From: Bremerella volcania
GTDB taxonomy: Bacteria; Planctomycetota; Planctomycetia; Pirellulales; Pirellulaceae
DNA length: 64,000 nucleotides
NCBI RefSeq assembly: GCF_007748115.1
Contig: NZ_CP036289.1
Coordinates: 1,798,001-1,862,000, forward strand
Direction of reading: 5' to 3'
Both the position numbers and the translations under genes were made by a program. Within the stretch, counting starts at the first letter, position 1. Every line of letters begins with the position of its first letter. The notes beneath the pieces are model-generated. The model did no database searches. It worked only from the letters and a program-made list of their open reading frames with translations, and was not told where the DNA came from. Below, in pieces: positions 57,088 through 64,000 of the stretch.

Positions 57088-58356
57088 ATGGCCGATACCT
57101 CGTTGCGCATCGGTATGGTTTCCACTCGGCTCACCGGCACAGACGGTGTGTCATTGGAGTCGGAGAAATGGACCCGCGTTTTGCAGGATCTGGGTCACGA
57201 GTGCTTCTTCTTCGCCGGCCAAAGCGATCGGTCCGCCGAGCGCTCGCGCGTTGTGCCTGAAGCTCACTTTGAATTTCCGGCAGTCCGAGAGATCAATGCC
57301 GATCTCTTTGAAAACTACAGTCGCTCGGCCACAACTTCGGAAGCGATTCATGAGCTTTGGCGCATCCTGCTTCGGGCGTTGCGCGAATTCATCGACGATT
57401 TCGGCATACAACTGCTCATCGTCGAGAACGCGCTGTCGCTGCCGATGAACGTTCCATTGGCGGTGGCGCTCACCGAGATCATCGCAGAAACCAACATCGC
57501 CACCGTGGCCCATCATCACGACTTTGCGTGGGAACGAGAACGGTATGCCGTGAACACAGCAGAAGATTATTTGCGTGCATCCTTTCCGCCCGACATGCCG
57601 ACGATCCGGCATGTGGTGATTAACTCGTTCGGTGCTTCGCAGTTGGCTCTGCGCACCGGAATCCGCGCCACGCTGATCCCGAACGTGATGGACTTCGATT
57701 CGCCGCCAAGCGTTCCAGATGAGTTCTGCGATGACCTACGTGCGACGCTTGGTCTAGGTAGTGAGGAAGTAATGCTGCTTCAACCGACGCGCGTCGTGCC
57801 GCGCAAGCGGATCGAGCGGGCGATTGAGCTGGCCCGCTGGCTCGACAGACCCTGCTCCTTGGTCATTTCGCACGAATCCGGCGACGAAGGCAGTGACTAC
57901 AAGGAGTATCTTGAGGACTACGCCAACGTGTTGGGAGTGCGCGTCCTGTTTGCCGACGAACATTTTGCTACACAGCGAGGCTCGTTACCGGGTGGTCAAA
58001 AGATCTACGCGCTAGCGGACGCCTACCATCATGCTGACCTGGTAACCTACCCATCCCGCGTGGAAGGGTTCGGCAACGCGTTCTTGGAGACGATCTATTA
58101 TCGCCGCCCGCTCGTGATCAGCCGCTACGAGATCTTTAAGACCGATATTCGCCCCAAAGGCTTTGAGGTGATTGGTTTCGACAGCTACATCGATCGGCAC
58201 ACGGTTCAGAGCACGTGCGACGTGCTGGACAACTCCGACGAATCCGAGCGGATTGTCGAGCACAACTTTGCCCTGGGCCGAAAATACTACTCGTTTTCCG
58301 TGCTGAAACAGCGGCTTTGTGCCCTGATTGGCGAATGCCGAGAACAACTGATGTGA
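57088..58356 (+). CDS. GT4-family glycosyltransferase
   Basis: 422 residues from ATG 57088. GT-B fold: an N-terminal half beginning LRIGMVSTRLTGTDGVSLES with the acceptor loop, HHHDFAWERERY near 143-154, and a C-terminal nucleotide-sugar half with LLQPTRVVPRKRIERAIELA near 230-249 and VTYPSRVEGFGNAFLETIYY near 317, the E-x7-E-like donor motif of GT4. It is most like enzymes acting on small polyols or glycerate-type acceptors, but donor and acceptor cannot be told. No membrane helix. Following the phosphorylase and preceding an insertion-sequence remnant. The 292 bases after it hold no gene. Confidence 0.85.
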   Translation: MADTSLRIGMVSTRLTGTDGVSLESEKWTRVLQDLGHECFFFAGQSDRSAERSRVVPEAHFEFPAVREINADLFENYSRSATTSEAIHELWRILLRALREFIDDFGIQLLIVENALSLPMNVPLAVALTEIIAETNIATVAHHHDFAWERERYAVNTAEDYLRASFPPDMPTIRHVVINSFGASQLALRTGIRATLIPNVMDFDSPPSVPDEFCDDLRATLGLGSEEVMLLQPTRVVPRKRIERAIELARWLDRPCSLVISHESGDEGSDYKEYLEDYANVLGVRVLFADEHFATQRGSLPGGQKIYALADAYHHADLVTYPSRVEGFGNAFLETIYYRRPLVISRYEIFKTDIRPKGFEVIGFDSYIDRHTVQSTCDVLDNSDESERIVEHNFALGRKYYSFSVLKQRLCALIGECREQLM

Positions 58357-58648
58357 GCCAAACGCGCTTTCACTTGGATTGGTGTACAGATTGTGGACAC
58401 GTAGATCAATGTCTGCACATGAATCAAAAATTGCAGACCAGCCACGGTGACGGTGATATGTCGAAAATCGCCCGGCACTAATTCAGCGGCTGTGTCATCT
58501 TACGATCGAACGAACTCGTGTTCGTTCTTGGGTGCGGCAATTTCCACTGGCGCAATCTGGGAGAGATAGACAGGATTGTTTCGTTCGGTATCCTCGTCGT
58601 GTGAGGAGTATTTACGGATGTTGCAATCTTTGACGCAAGGAAGTTGCC

Positions 58649-59330
58649 ATGCAGAATTCCACCCAAGTGTCGCCACAGGAATTCGTCGAATCGTTGAAAG
58701 ACCAAACCGACGCTTATTTGAAGTCGGTGGTCCAGGCCGTCAATCTTGCTCCCGATGGCAAGTTGATTGCCGGCAGCGATTCCCACCGCCTTCACTGCCG
58801 CCGACTGCCCGGCCGACCCCGCACAACCGGAGGGCTCGACGCGGTTCTATCACGGCCTCGATGGCGTGATGGTGCAGGTCGTCGGCGAGCACGAAAAGTC
58901 CGTCCGCCGCGAAAAAGTGGAAGCAAAGCGGACAGCCAAAGGGCGACCGCTGGAGGGCTTGCCGCCGCGCCGCGAAGGATGCGATGAATCGTTCAAGGAG
59001 TTTAAGGCCGTGGTCTTCTATGACGAAGCCGGCAAGCACTGGCATGAAACGCTGCGGTATTGCCGTCGCCCGGAAGCGGGTGACATCGTGCGTCACGAGG
59101 CGCGGCGTCTGCAATTCTTGGCAGCCGATGAGCGGGTGGCGAACGTGAACGGTGCGGATTGGATTCGCGAACAATTGCAGGCGGAGAGGGACGGTCTGCC
59201 TTTGGACGGCTTGGATGGGACTTTTACCAACTGAGCGAGAATGTCCACAAATGTCGCCGCGAGGTTTTCGGCGCGGACGACGAAGCGGGGCAAGCGGGAT
59301 GTACGTCGGAGGAAAGGCAAGTGCAACTGT
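58649..59330 (+). pseudogene. Remnant of an ISKra4-like transposase
   Basis: Three pieces of one transposase are seen. The N-terminus (58649-58783) has FVESLKDQTDAYLKSVVQAV and NLAPDGKLIAGSD. A second frame (about 58833-59215) has RFYHGLDGVMVQVVGEHEKS, RRREGCDESFKEFKAVVFYD and ADERVANVNGADWIREQL. A third frame (59216-59330) has WDFYQLSENVHKCRREVFGA. This order matches IS elements common in planctomycetes as far as I recall. Between pieces one and two the catalytic-domain start is deleted; a frameshift separates two and three, and the C-terminal half is absent. No terminal repeats were found. Confidence 0.6.
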
Positions 59331-59673
59331 CGCTACATTACACTAGGTATGGAAAGGACTGGACACTGTGGGCGACCAAAGGAGAGGGTACGTTCTTCGA
59401 TGAACACAAAAGCACGGAGCCAGACAGGCCGCACGAGTTCTTTGATATTCGCGAGGTACCGCTTCGTTTTCACGAGGACCAGATCAGTCCTTCCAGTGCT
59501 GGTTTCGAGAAAAACACGGCCGAGGATAAGGCAGAATACCACATCACAAAGCAGCAACAAAAAGAGGCACGCGAGCGTGGCGACGACTATGTCTATCTTC
59601 CACGCGGTAAACGACATTCAAAGCTGGTTGGCCGCGTTTGTATTCATCGCGATCGCTATGAAGAGAGAGGGGC
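59331..59673. other. Region with an unrecognised open frame, no supported gene
   Basis: The frame used by the last transposase piece stays open to 59725 and reads LHYTRYGKDWTLWATKGEGT, then PHEFFDIREVPLRFH. It is unlike transposase and not recognised; it overlaps the end of the convergent RND gene. It may be a fragment of another gene or chance. Confidence 0.35.
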
Positions 59674-62600
59674 TTACTCCATCTCGACTTCCCGAGCCAA
59701 TCCGTGCGTGGGGTGTTTCTCGTAGAGGAGCCAGTAGACGACCGGCACTAGCACCAACGTAAAGGCGGTCGAGACGAGCAGGCCAAAAATCAGTGCCCAG
59801 GCGAGTCCTGAAAAGACCGGATCGAGTGTGATCGGCCAGGCGCCCAGCATCGCCGCGCCCGCCGTCAGGAAAATCGGACGAAATCGTACCGCTCCGCTTT
59901 TGATGAGCGATTCCCGCAAGTCACCACAGCGGCGCAGCTCGGCATGCACGAACTCGATCAGTAATATGCCGTTGCGCGTCGCGATGCCTGACAGCGCGAT
60001 CATGCCGATCATCGCCGTGGCCGTGAAGAACACCGGGTTCGCATATCCGCCGACCGGTTGATCCCAAAACAGATTCAGCAGCCAGAACCCCGGCAAGATA
60101 CCGATCACGGTCAGCGGGATGGCCGGCATCAGCACCAGCGGCATCACGTAGCTGGACGACTCCCAGACCAGCAGCATATAAATCCCGAACACCGCGGCGC
60201 CAAACGCGATGCCCAGGTCGCGGAACACGTCGAGCGTGATTTTCCACTCGCCTTCGCCCGCCCAGTCGACCAACAAGCCGGCCGGCACGGCGTCGTGTTT
60301 CAAACGGCTTTGCAAACTCAGCACCGCCTCGGCCGGCGGCCGGCCTGCCATTTCGCCGAATACGTAACAGACGCGCTGGAGGTTTTTGTGATAGATCGTT
60401 TTGTCTTCGACCACCGTCTGAAAGCGGCCGAGTTCCGCGATTTGAATCAGCTCGCCGCCGGCTGTTTTGACGCTCAACCGTTCTAGGTCAGTTCGGCTCG
60501 ACCGCACCTGCCGCGGCAGGTGCAATTCGATCCGCAGCGGGTTCAGTTCGCGCTTCAAGTGCAGTACGCCCGCGCCGGCGGTCAACATCGAGCCCTCGCC
60601 GGGCGACGAACAGGCCAGCGCCAGCCGGAGCGTCGCGGCGATCTGCTGCGTGCTCACACCGTGCAGCGACGCTTTTTCCTTGTCGATCACGAACACAAAC
60701 TTCGTCTGGTCGTCTTCAACCGTGTCGTCCACGTCGACCACGCCGCGCTCGGACTCCATCAGGCGGCGAACGTGTTTGACGCCGGCGATCAGTTCGCCGT
60801 AGCTTTGATCGGATCGCCCGTAAATCTCGGCCACCAGCGTGCTGAAGACTGGCGGGCCGGGCGGCACTTCGACCAGCTTGATGTTCGCGTTGTGTCGGTC
60901 GGCGATCGTCTTCAGCCGGTCGCGCAGCCGCAGCAAAATCTCGTGGCTCTGTTGCCGGCGGTCCTTCTTCGGCAACAGATTGACCCGAATGTCGCCCATG
61001 TTCGGGCCTTGCCGCAGGTTGTAGTGCCGCACCATGCCGTTGAAATCGATCGGCGACGCGGTGCCGGCGAACGTCAAGACCTGCGTTACTTCAGGCACCG
61101 TTCGTAAATCGGCCGCCAAATCAGGCAACGCGGCTTCGGTCGTCTCCAGCGTCGTTCCTTCGGGCATATCGACGACGATTTGAAATTCGTTCTTGTTGTC
61201 GAATGGCAGCATCTTTAGCGGCACGGTCCCCGTGACTGCCAGCAGCGAAGCGAGCACCAACAGCGCGCAAATCCCCACGATCAGCAGCCACGCCGTCCAG
61301 CGGTGGTCGAGGAACGGCGTGATCACTCGGCGGTAACCGCGGTACAGCCAACTGTCTTCCAACACGAACGGCTCCTCGCGCCGCGCGTATTGCGACTTGA
61401 GGATGTGATAACTCAGCCAGGGTGTCGCCGTGAACGCGACGACCATCGACGCCAGCATGGCCACCGGCACGTTCAGCGCCATCGGCCGCATGTACGGCCC
61501 CATCATTCCGGTAATGAAGAACAACGGCAGGAACGAAACGATCACGGCGAGCGTCGCCAGGATGATCGGCGGACGCACTTCGTTGACCGCCGTGAAGACG
61601 GCTCGTCGAGGCTGCTCCAGTCGCTTGCGGAAATGCCGAAAGATGTTCTCCACGTCGACGATGGGATCATCGACGACTAACCCTAGTGACAGAATTAGGG
61701 CGAACAGCGTCACGCGGTTGATCGTGTAACCGGCCAGTAGGTTGACCAGCAACGTCAGCCCGAACGTTAGTGGCACCGCAAGGACAACAATGATCGCTTC
61801 GCGCCAGCCCAGCGTCAAAGCGATCAGTCCGACGACAATCACGATCGCCATACCCAACTCGCTGACCAGTTCGTTCACTTTGTCATTTGCCGTTTCGCCA
61901 TAGTTGCGTGTAATCAATACGTGCACGTCGTCGGGCAAGACGTCGCGTTTCAATTCTTCGATCTTGGCTTCCAGGTTGCGGGCAACGGTGACGGCATTCA
62001 CACCTTTTTGCTTGGCAACCGCCACCGTGACGGCCGGGAATTCACGGTCGCGGCTCGGCTTCTCCCCGTCGTGCGTATCATGTCCTGGGCCGAAGCCGAT
62101 CTTCGTGTAGGTCTTCGCTTCTTCCGGATCGTCTTCGATTCGGGCGACGTCACTCAGGTAAACCGGGCGGCCCTGATGGGCTACGACGACGAGCTTGCCA
62201 ATCTCGGTGGCGTTCTCAAGATACGGACCGCTCTCAACAAGCTGCTCACGGTTGTCGCGGACAAAGCTGCCGGACGCCATGTTCACGTTGGCGCCGCGTA
62301 GCACGTTCGAGATCTCCAGCGGCGTCACGTTGTGGCCCGCCATCGCTTCGGCGTCCAACCACACAGAAATCTTCCGACGCCGACCGCCGACGATCTCGGT
62401 GCGGCCGGTGTTCTTGATGGACTTCAAAGCGATCTCAACTTGCTCGCTAATGCGTCTTAGTTCGTGGTCGTCGTATTTGTCGCTCCACAGCGTCACGTTG
62501 ACGATCGGCACGTCGTCGATCTCGATCGGTTTGACGACCCAGCCGGTGACACCGGGCGGGACGAGATCCGTGTGCATCGCGATCTTGTTGTACAGCTTGA

Positions 62601-62772
62601 TCAAGCTGTCTTCGCGATCCTGGCCGACGTAGAACCGCACCGTTACGATGGCCATGCCGGGACGCGACATTGAATAGACGTATTCCACACCATCGATTTG
62701 ATAAAGAAGCCGTTCCAGCCGCGTCGAGACCTGCTTTTCCACTTCCTTGGCGCTGGCACCAGGCATTTGCAC
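59674..62772 (-). CDS. RND efflux pump permease, N-terminally truncated
   Basis: 1032 residues from GTG 62772. The pump core is intact: first porter segment DVLVQMPGASAKEVEKQVST, NYGETANDKVNELVSELGMA near 302, helix 4 LILSLGLVVDDPIVDVENIF near 375 with two Asp, FFITGMMGPYMRPMALNVPV near 430, and C-terminal helices with GIATRNGILLIEF. Missing are about 45 residues at the N-terminus, including transmembrane helix 1, which all RND pumps need for insertion. The same frame continues upstream only to a stop near 62845, through non-homologous sequence. It differs from the CusA here and is closer to drug or mixed-substrate types. No adaptor or duct gene is beside it. Probably inactive. Confidence 0.88.
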   Translation of the reverse strand: MQMPGASAKEVEKQVSTRLERLLYQIDGVEYVYSMSRPGMAIVTVRFYVGQDREDSLIKLYNKIAMHTDLVPPGVTGWVVKPIEIDDVPIVNVTLWSDKYDDHELRRISEQVEIALKSIKNTGRTEIVGGRRRKISVWLDAEAMAGHNVTPLEISNVLRGANVNMASGSFVRDNREQLVESGPYLENATEIGKLVVVAHQGRPVYLSDVARIEDDPEEAKTYTKIGFGPGHDTHDGEKPSRDREFPAVTVAVAKQKGVNAVTVARNLEAKIEELKRDVLPDDVHVLITRNYGETANDKVNELVSELGMAIVIVVGLIALTLGWREAIIVVLAVPLTFGLTLLVNLLAGYTINRVTLFALILSLGLVVDDPIVDVENIFRHFRKRLEQPRRAVFTAVNEVRPPIILATLAVIVSFLPLFFITGMMGPYMRPMALNVPVAMLASMVVAFTATPWLSYHILKSQYARREEPFVLEDSWLYRGYRRVITPFLDHRWTAWLLIVGICALLVLASLLAVTGTVPLKMLPFDNKNEFQIVVDMPEGTTLETTEAALPDLAADLRTVPEVTQVLTFAGTASPIDFNGMVRHYNLRQGPNMGDIRVNLLPKKDRRQQSHEILLRLRDRLKTIADRHNANIKLVEVPPGPPVFSTLVAEIYGRSDQSYGELIAGVKHVRRLMESERGVVDVDDTVEDDQTKFVFVIDKEKASLHGVSTQQIAATLRLALACSSPGEGSMLTAGAGVLHLKRELNPLRIELHLPRQVRSSRTDLERLSVKTAGGELIQIAELGRFQTVVEDKTIYHKNLQRVCYVFGEMAGRPPAEAVLSLQSRLKHDAVPAGLLVDWAGEGEWKITLDVFRDLGIAFGAAVFGIYMLLVWESSSYVMPLVLMPAIPLTVIGILPGFWLLNLFWDQPVGGYANPVFFTATAMIGMIALSGIATRNGILLIEFVHAELRRCGDLRESLIKSGAVRFRPIFLTAGAAMLGAWPITLDPVFSGLAWALIFGLLVSTAFTLVLVPVVYWLLYEKHPTHGLAREVEME

Positions 62773-63499
62773 GAGAACGTCTGGGTGGTGGCGTTTTACA
62801 AGGTGCCGATGTTCGACAACCAGCCAGTCCGAGGAGCGAAACAGCGGCTACAGGGAGTAAGAGGATCAAGCGTGACAGGAACATCAGATCTATCTCTACA
62901 AGCGCGCATGGCTATACATTCGTCCTTTGTGAAATAATCGACACGACCGTCACAGCCGATTGAATAACTTCGATTCAGCCGTCAAACTCGTGTCAAACTT
63001 TAGCGATCACAACGATTATGGCGCACGTAGCCCTCAGAACTCCTCAGTCGGAAGAGCCACGCCGCCGAGTTGAGCGTGACTGCGGCGATGACGGCCATCG
63101 GCGTGAATCGAATGGCTGACCAATACGCGATGGCGAAAATCACCAGTGGCAGCGAGGCTCCACAGCGGTGCGAAATGCCAGTTTTGGCCGAGACGACAGC
63201 GCGGTCTCAGGCATAGTGGATTCCGCCATTTTAGATTACGTTTCCACGCGATTTAAGACCCATCCCACTGGCCGTCATAATAACGGCCCTTTGCCTTTGC
63301 GAGTGCCTTTTCCTCGTAGCAAGGATGTTGGACACAGCGAATCCGTTGAAGTTGAAACCAACGACCTGCGTCGGACGGAAACACGATGATCGAAATCCTC
63401 GTCGAGCGACCTGCGGATACCATAGGAGATTTTGATGGTTAGCATCCGATTTCGACACAGCAGCTTTCAGTGTCCCTAACCAACGAAGGAGTGATCCAA
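62773..63499. other. Junction region upstream of the truncated RND gene
   Basis: A minus-strand frame opens at 62884 with MFLSRLILLLPVAAVSLLG and a lipobox LAGC, then runs out of frame into the RND gene; it may be the leader of a lost lipoprotein gene. The part 62890-63000 shows nothing. A membrane-protein tail may lie at 63000-63150 on the minus strand. The last 300 bases show no gene and should contain the promoter of the gene at 63500. Confidence 0.4.
63000..63150 (-). pseudogene. Possible C-terminal fragment of a membrane protein
   Basis: The minus strand reads ASLPLVIFAIAYWSAIRFTP, MAVIAAVTLNSAAWLFRLRS and stops with TAA at 63002-63000. Composition is that of two membrane segments with a charged tail. 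No start and no family assignment; it may be a remnant like its neighbours. Confidence 0.3.
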
Positions 63500-64000
63500 A
63501 TGGGGAATCCATCAAACAGTTGTGTCGCGGTATTCAAGAGTCATGTTGAGGCGGACGAAGCGGTCAAGCACCTTCAGCAAGCGGGCTTCGATATGAAAAA
63601 GCTTTCCGTGGTCGGCCAGGAGTATCACACGGATGAGCACGTCGTCGGCTACTACAATGCCGGTGATCGGATGAAATACTGGGGCAAGCTGGGTGCGTTT
63701 TGGGGTGGGCTTTGGGGGTTCTTGTTCGGAGCAGCGTTCTTTTGGGTTCCCGGTATCGGCCCCATCGCCGTCGCGGGGCCGTTGGCCAGTTGGATCGTCG
63801 GGGCACTGGAAGGGGCCGTGGTCACCGGCGGACTGACCGCCTTGGGCGCGGGGTTGTTCAGCATCGGCATCCCCAAAGACAGCATTATCAAATACGAAAC
63901 GGCGCTCAAAGCAGGCAAATTCATGCTGGTCGCGCACGGCACGGCTAACGAGGTGGCCCAGGCCAAAGAACTGCTCGGCTCGACTCAGGCCGAGGAAGTC
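63500..64000 (+). CDS. General-stress-protein-17M/DUF1269-like membrane protein, 3' end outside window
   Basis: 167 codons from ATG 63500 with GAAGGAG ten bases upstream, still open at the right edge. The N-terminal 45 residues form an alpha/beta stress-17M-like unit (VAVFKSHVEADEAVKHLQQA, FDMKKLSVVGQEYHT). A Gly/Trp-rich membrane hairpin follows (WGGLWGFLFGAAFFWVPGIG and a second segment VVTGGLTALGAGLFSIGIP), then KYETALKAGKFMLVAHGTAN, which is another nucleotide-like half. Proteins of this type are common beside phosphorylase, DUF302 and metal genes in environmental bacteria; function unknown. Confidence 0.82.
   Translation, partial: MGNPSNSCVAVFKSHVEADEAVKHLQQAGFDMKKLSVVGQEYHTDEHVVGYYNAGDRMKYWGKLGAFWGGLWGFLFGAAFFWVPGIGPIAVAGPLASWIVGALEGAVVTGGLTALGAGLFSIGIPKDSIIKYETALKAGKFMLVAHGTANEVAQAKELLGSTQAEEV

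Noticed and set aside
63231-63515. A 94-codon minus frame before the right-edge gene
   Set aside because: No recognisable features, and it overlaps the ribosome-binding site and start of a well supported gene.

Overview
The window reads as a chromosome segment of a planctomycete, most likely family Pirellulaceae (Blastopirellula/Bremerella/Rhodopirellula-like). This rests on family knowledge, not a search. Supporting signs are a secreted sulfatase with a CATSR active site, a fused aroD-aroE gene, signal-peptide-bearing F-ATPase subunits, a Tat-exported sugar-isomerase-like protein, DUF4912, and the planctomycete style of the sigma factor.

Layout. 1-26 kb holds ordinary chromosomal genes: a partial sulfatase, comEC, rpsO-pnp, a sensorless histidine kinase and a sigma54-type response regulator separated by a large inverted-repeat element, mutL, an aroDE-aroK-prepilin peptidase cluster, an OmpA-like lipoprotein, hisH-hisA, an EF-G paralogue, a serine acetyltransferase, a YfhO-like membrane protein and an FHA protein. 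26.2-34.6 kb is a complete minus-strand F-type ATP synthase operon (atpZ-like, atpI-like, B, E, F, H, A, G, D, C). 35.4-38.5 kb carries a DUF4912 protein, a Tat-secreted TIM-barrel protein and larE.

From about 38.6 kb to the right edge the character changes to an accessory region. It contains gene remnants (superoxide dismutase tail, frameshifted sigma factor, internally deleted malQ, a decayed cusA tail, an ISKra4-like transposase remnant, an RND pump lacking its first membrane helix). Among them stands a coherent copper/silver-type efflux operon: TolC-type lipoprotein, small Cys-rich lipoprotein, APC permease with a Cys-rich N-terminus, two adaptor genes (the second broken by an in-frame TAA), a CusA pump, and a Cu-type P1B ATPase with YHS and two heavy-metal-binding domains. 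It is followed by an alpha-glucan phosphorylase, a SpoIIAA-like protein and a GT4 glycosyltransferase. A DUF302 protein and a stress-protein-17M-like membrane protein complete a metal/stress-tolerance theme.

How the genes fit together: the Cus-like tripartite pump plus the P1B ATPase would move Cu(I)/Ag(I) from cytoplasm and periplasm to the outside, with the Cys/Met-rich small proteins as candidate metal carriers. The glucan genes are co-located but their link to metal stress is inference. The repeated finding of genes reduced to 5' and 3' pieces suggests a mosaic island undergoing deletion, or possibly assembly problems in part. No tRNA, rRNA or CRISPR array was seen.
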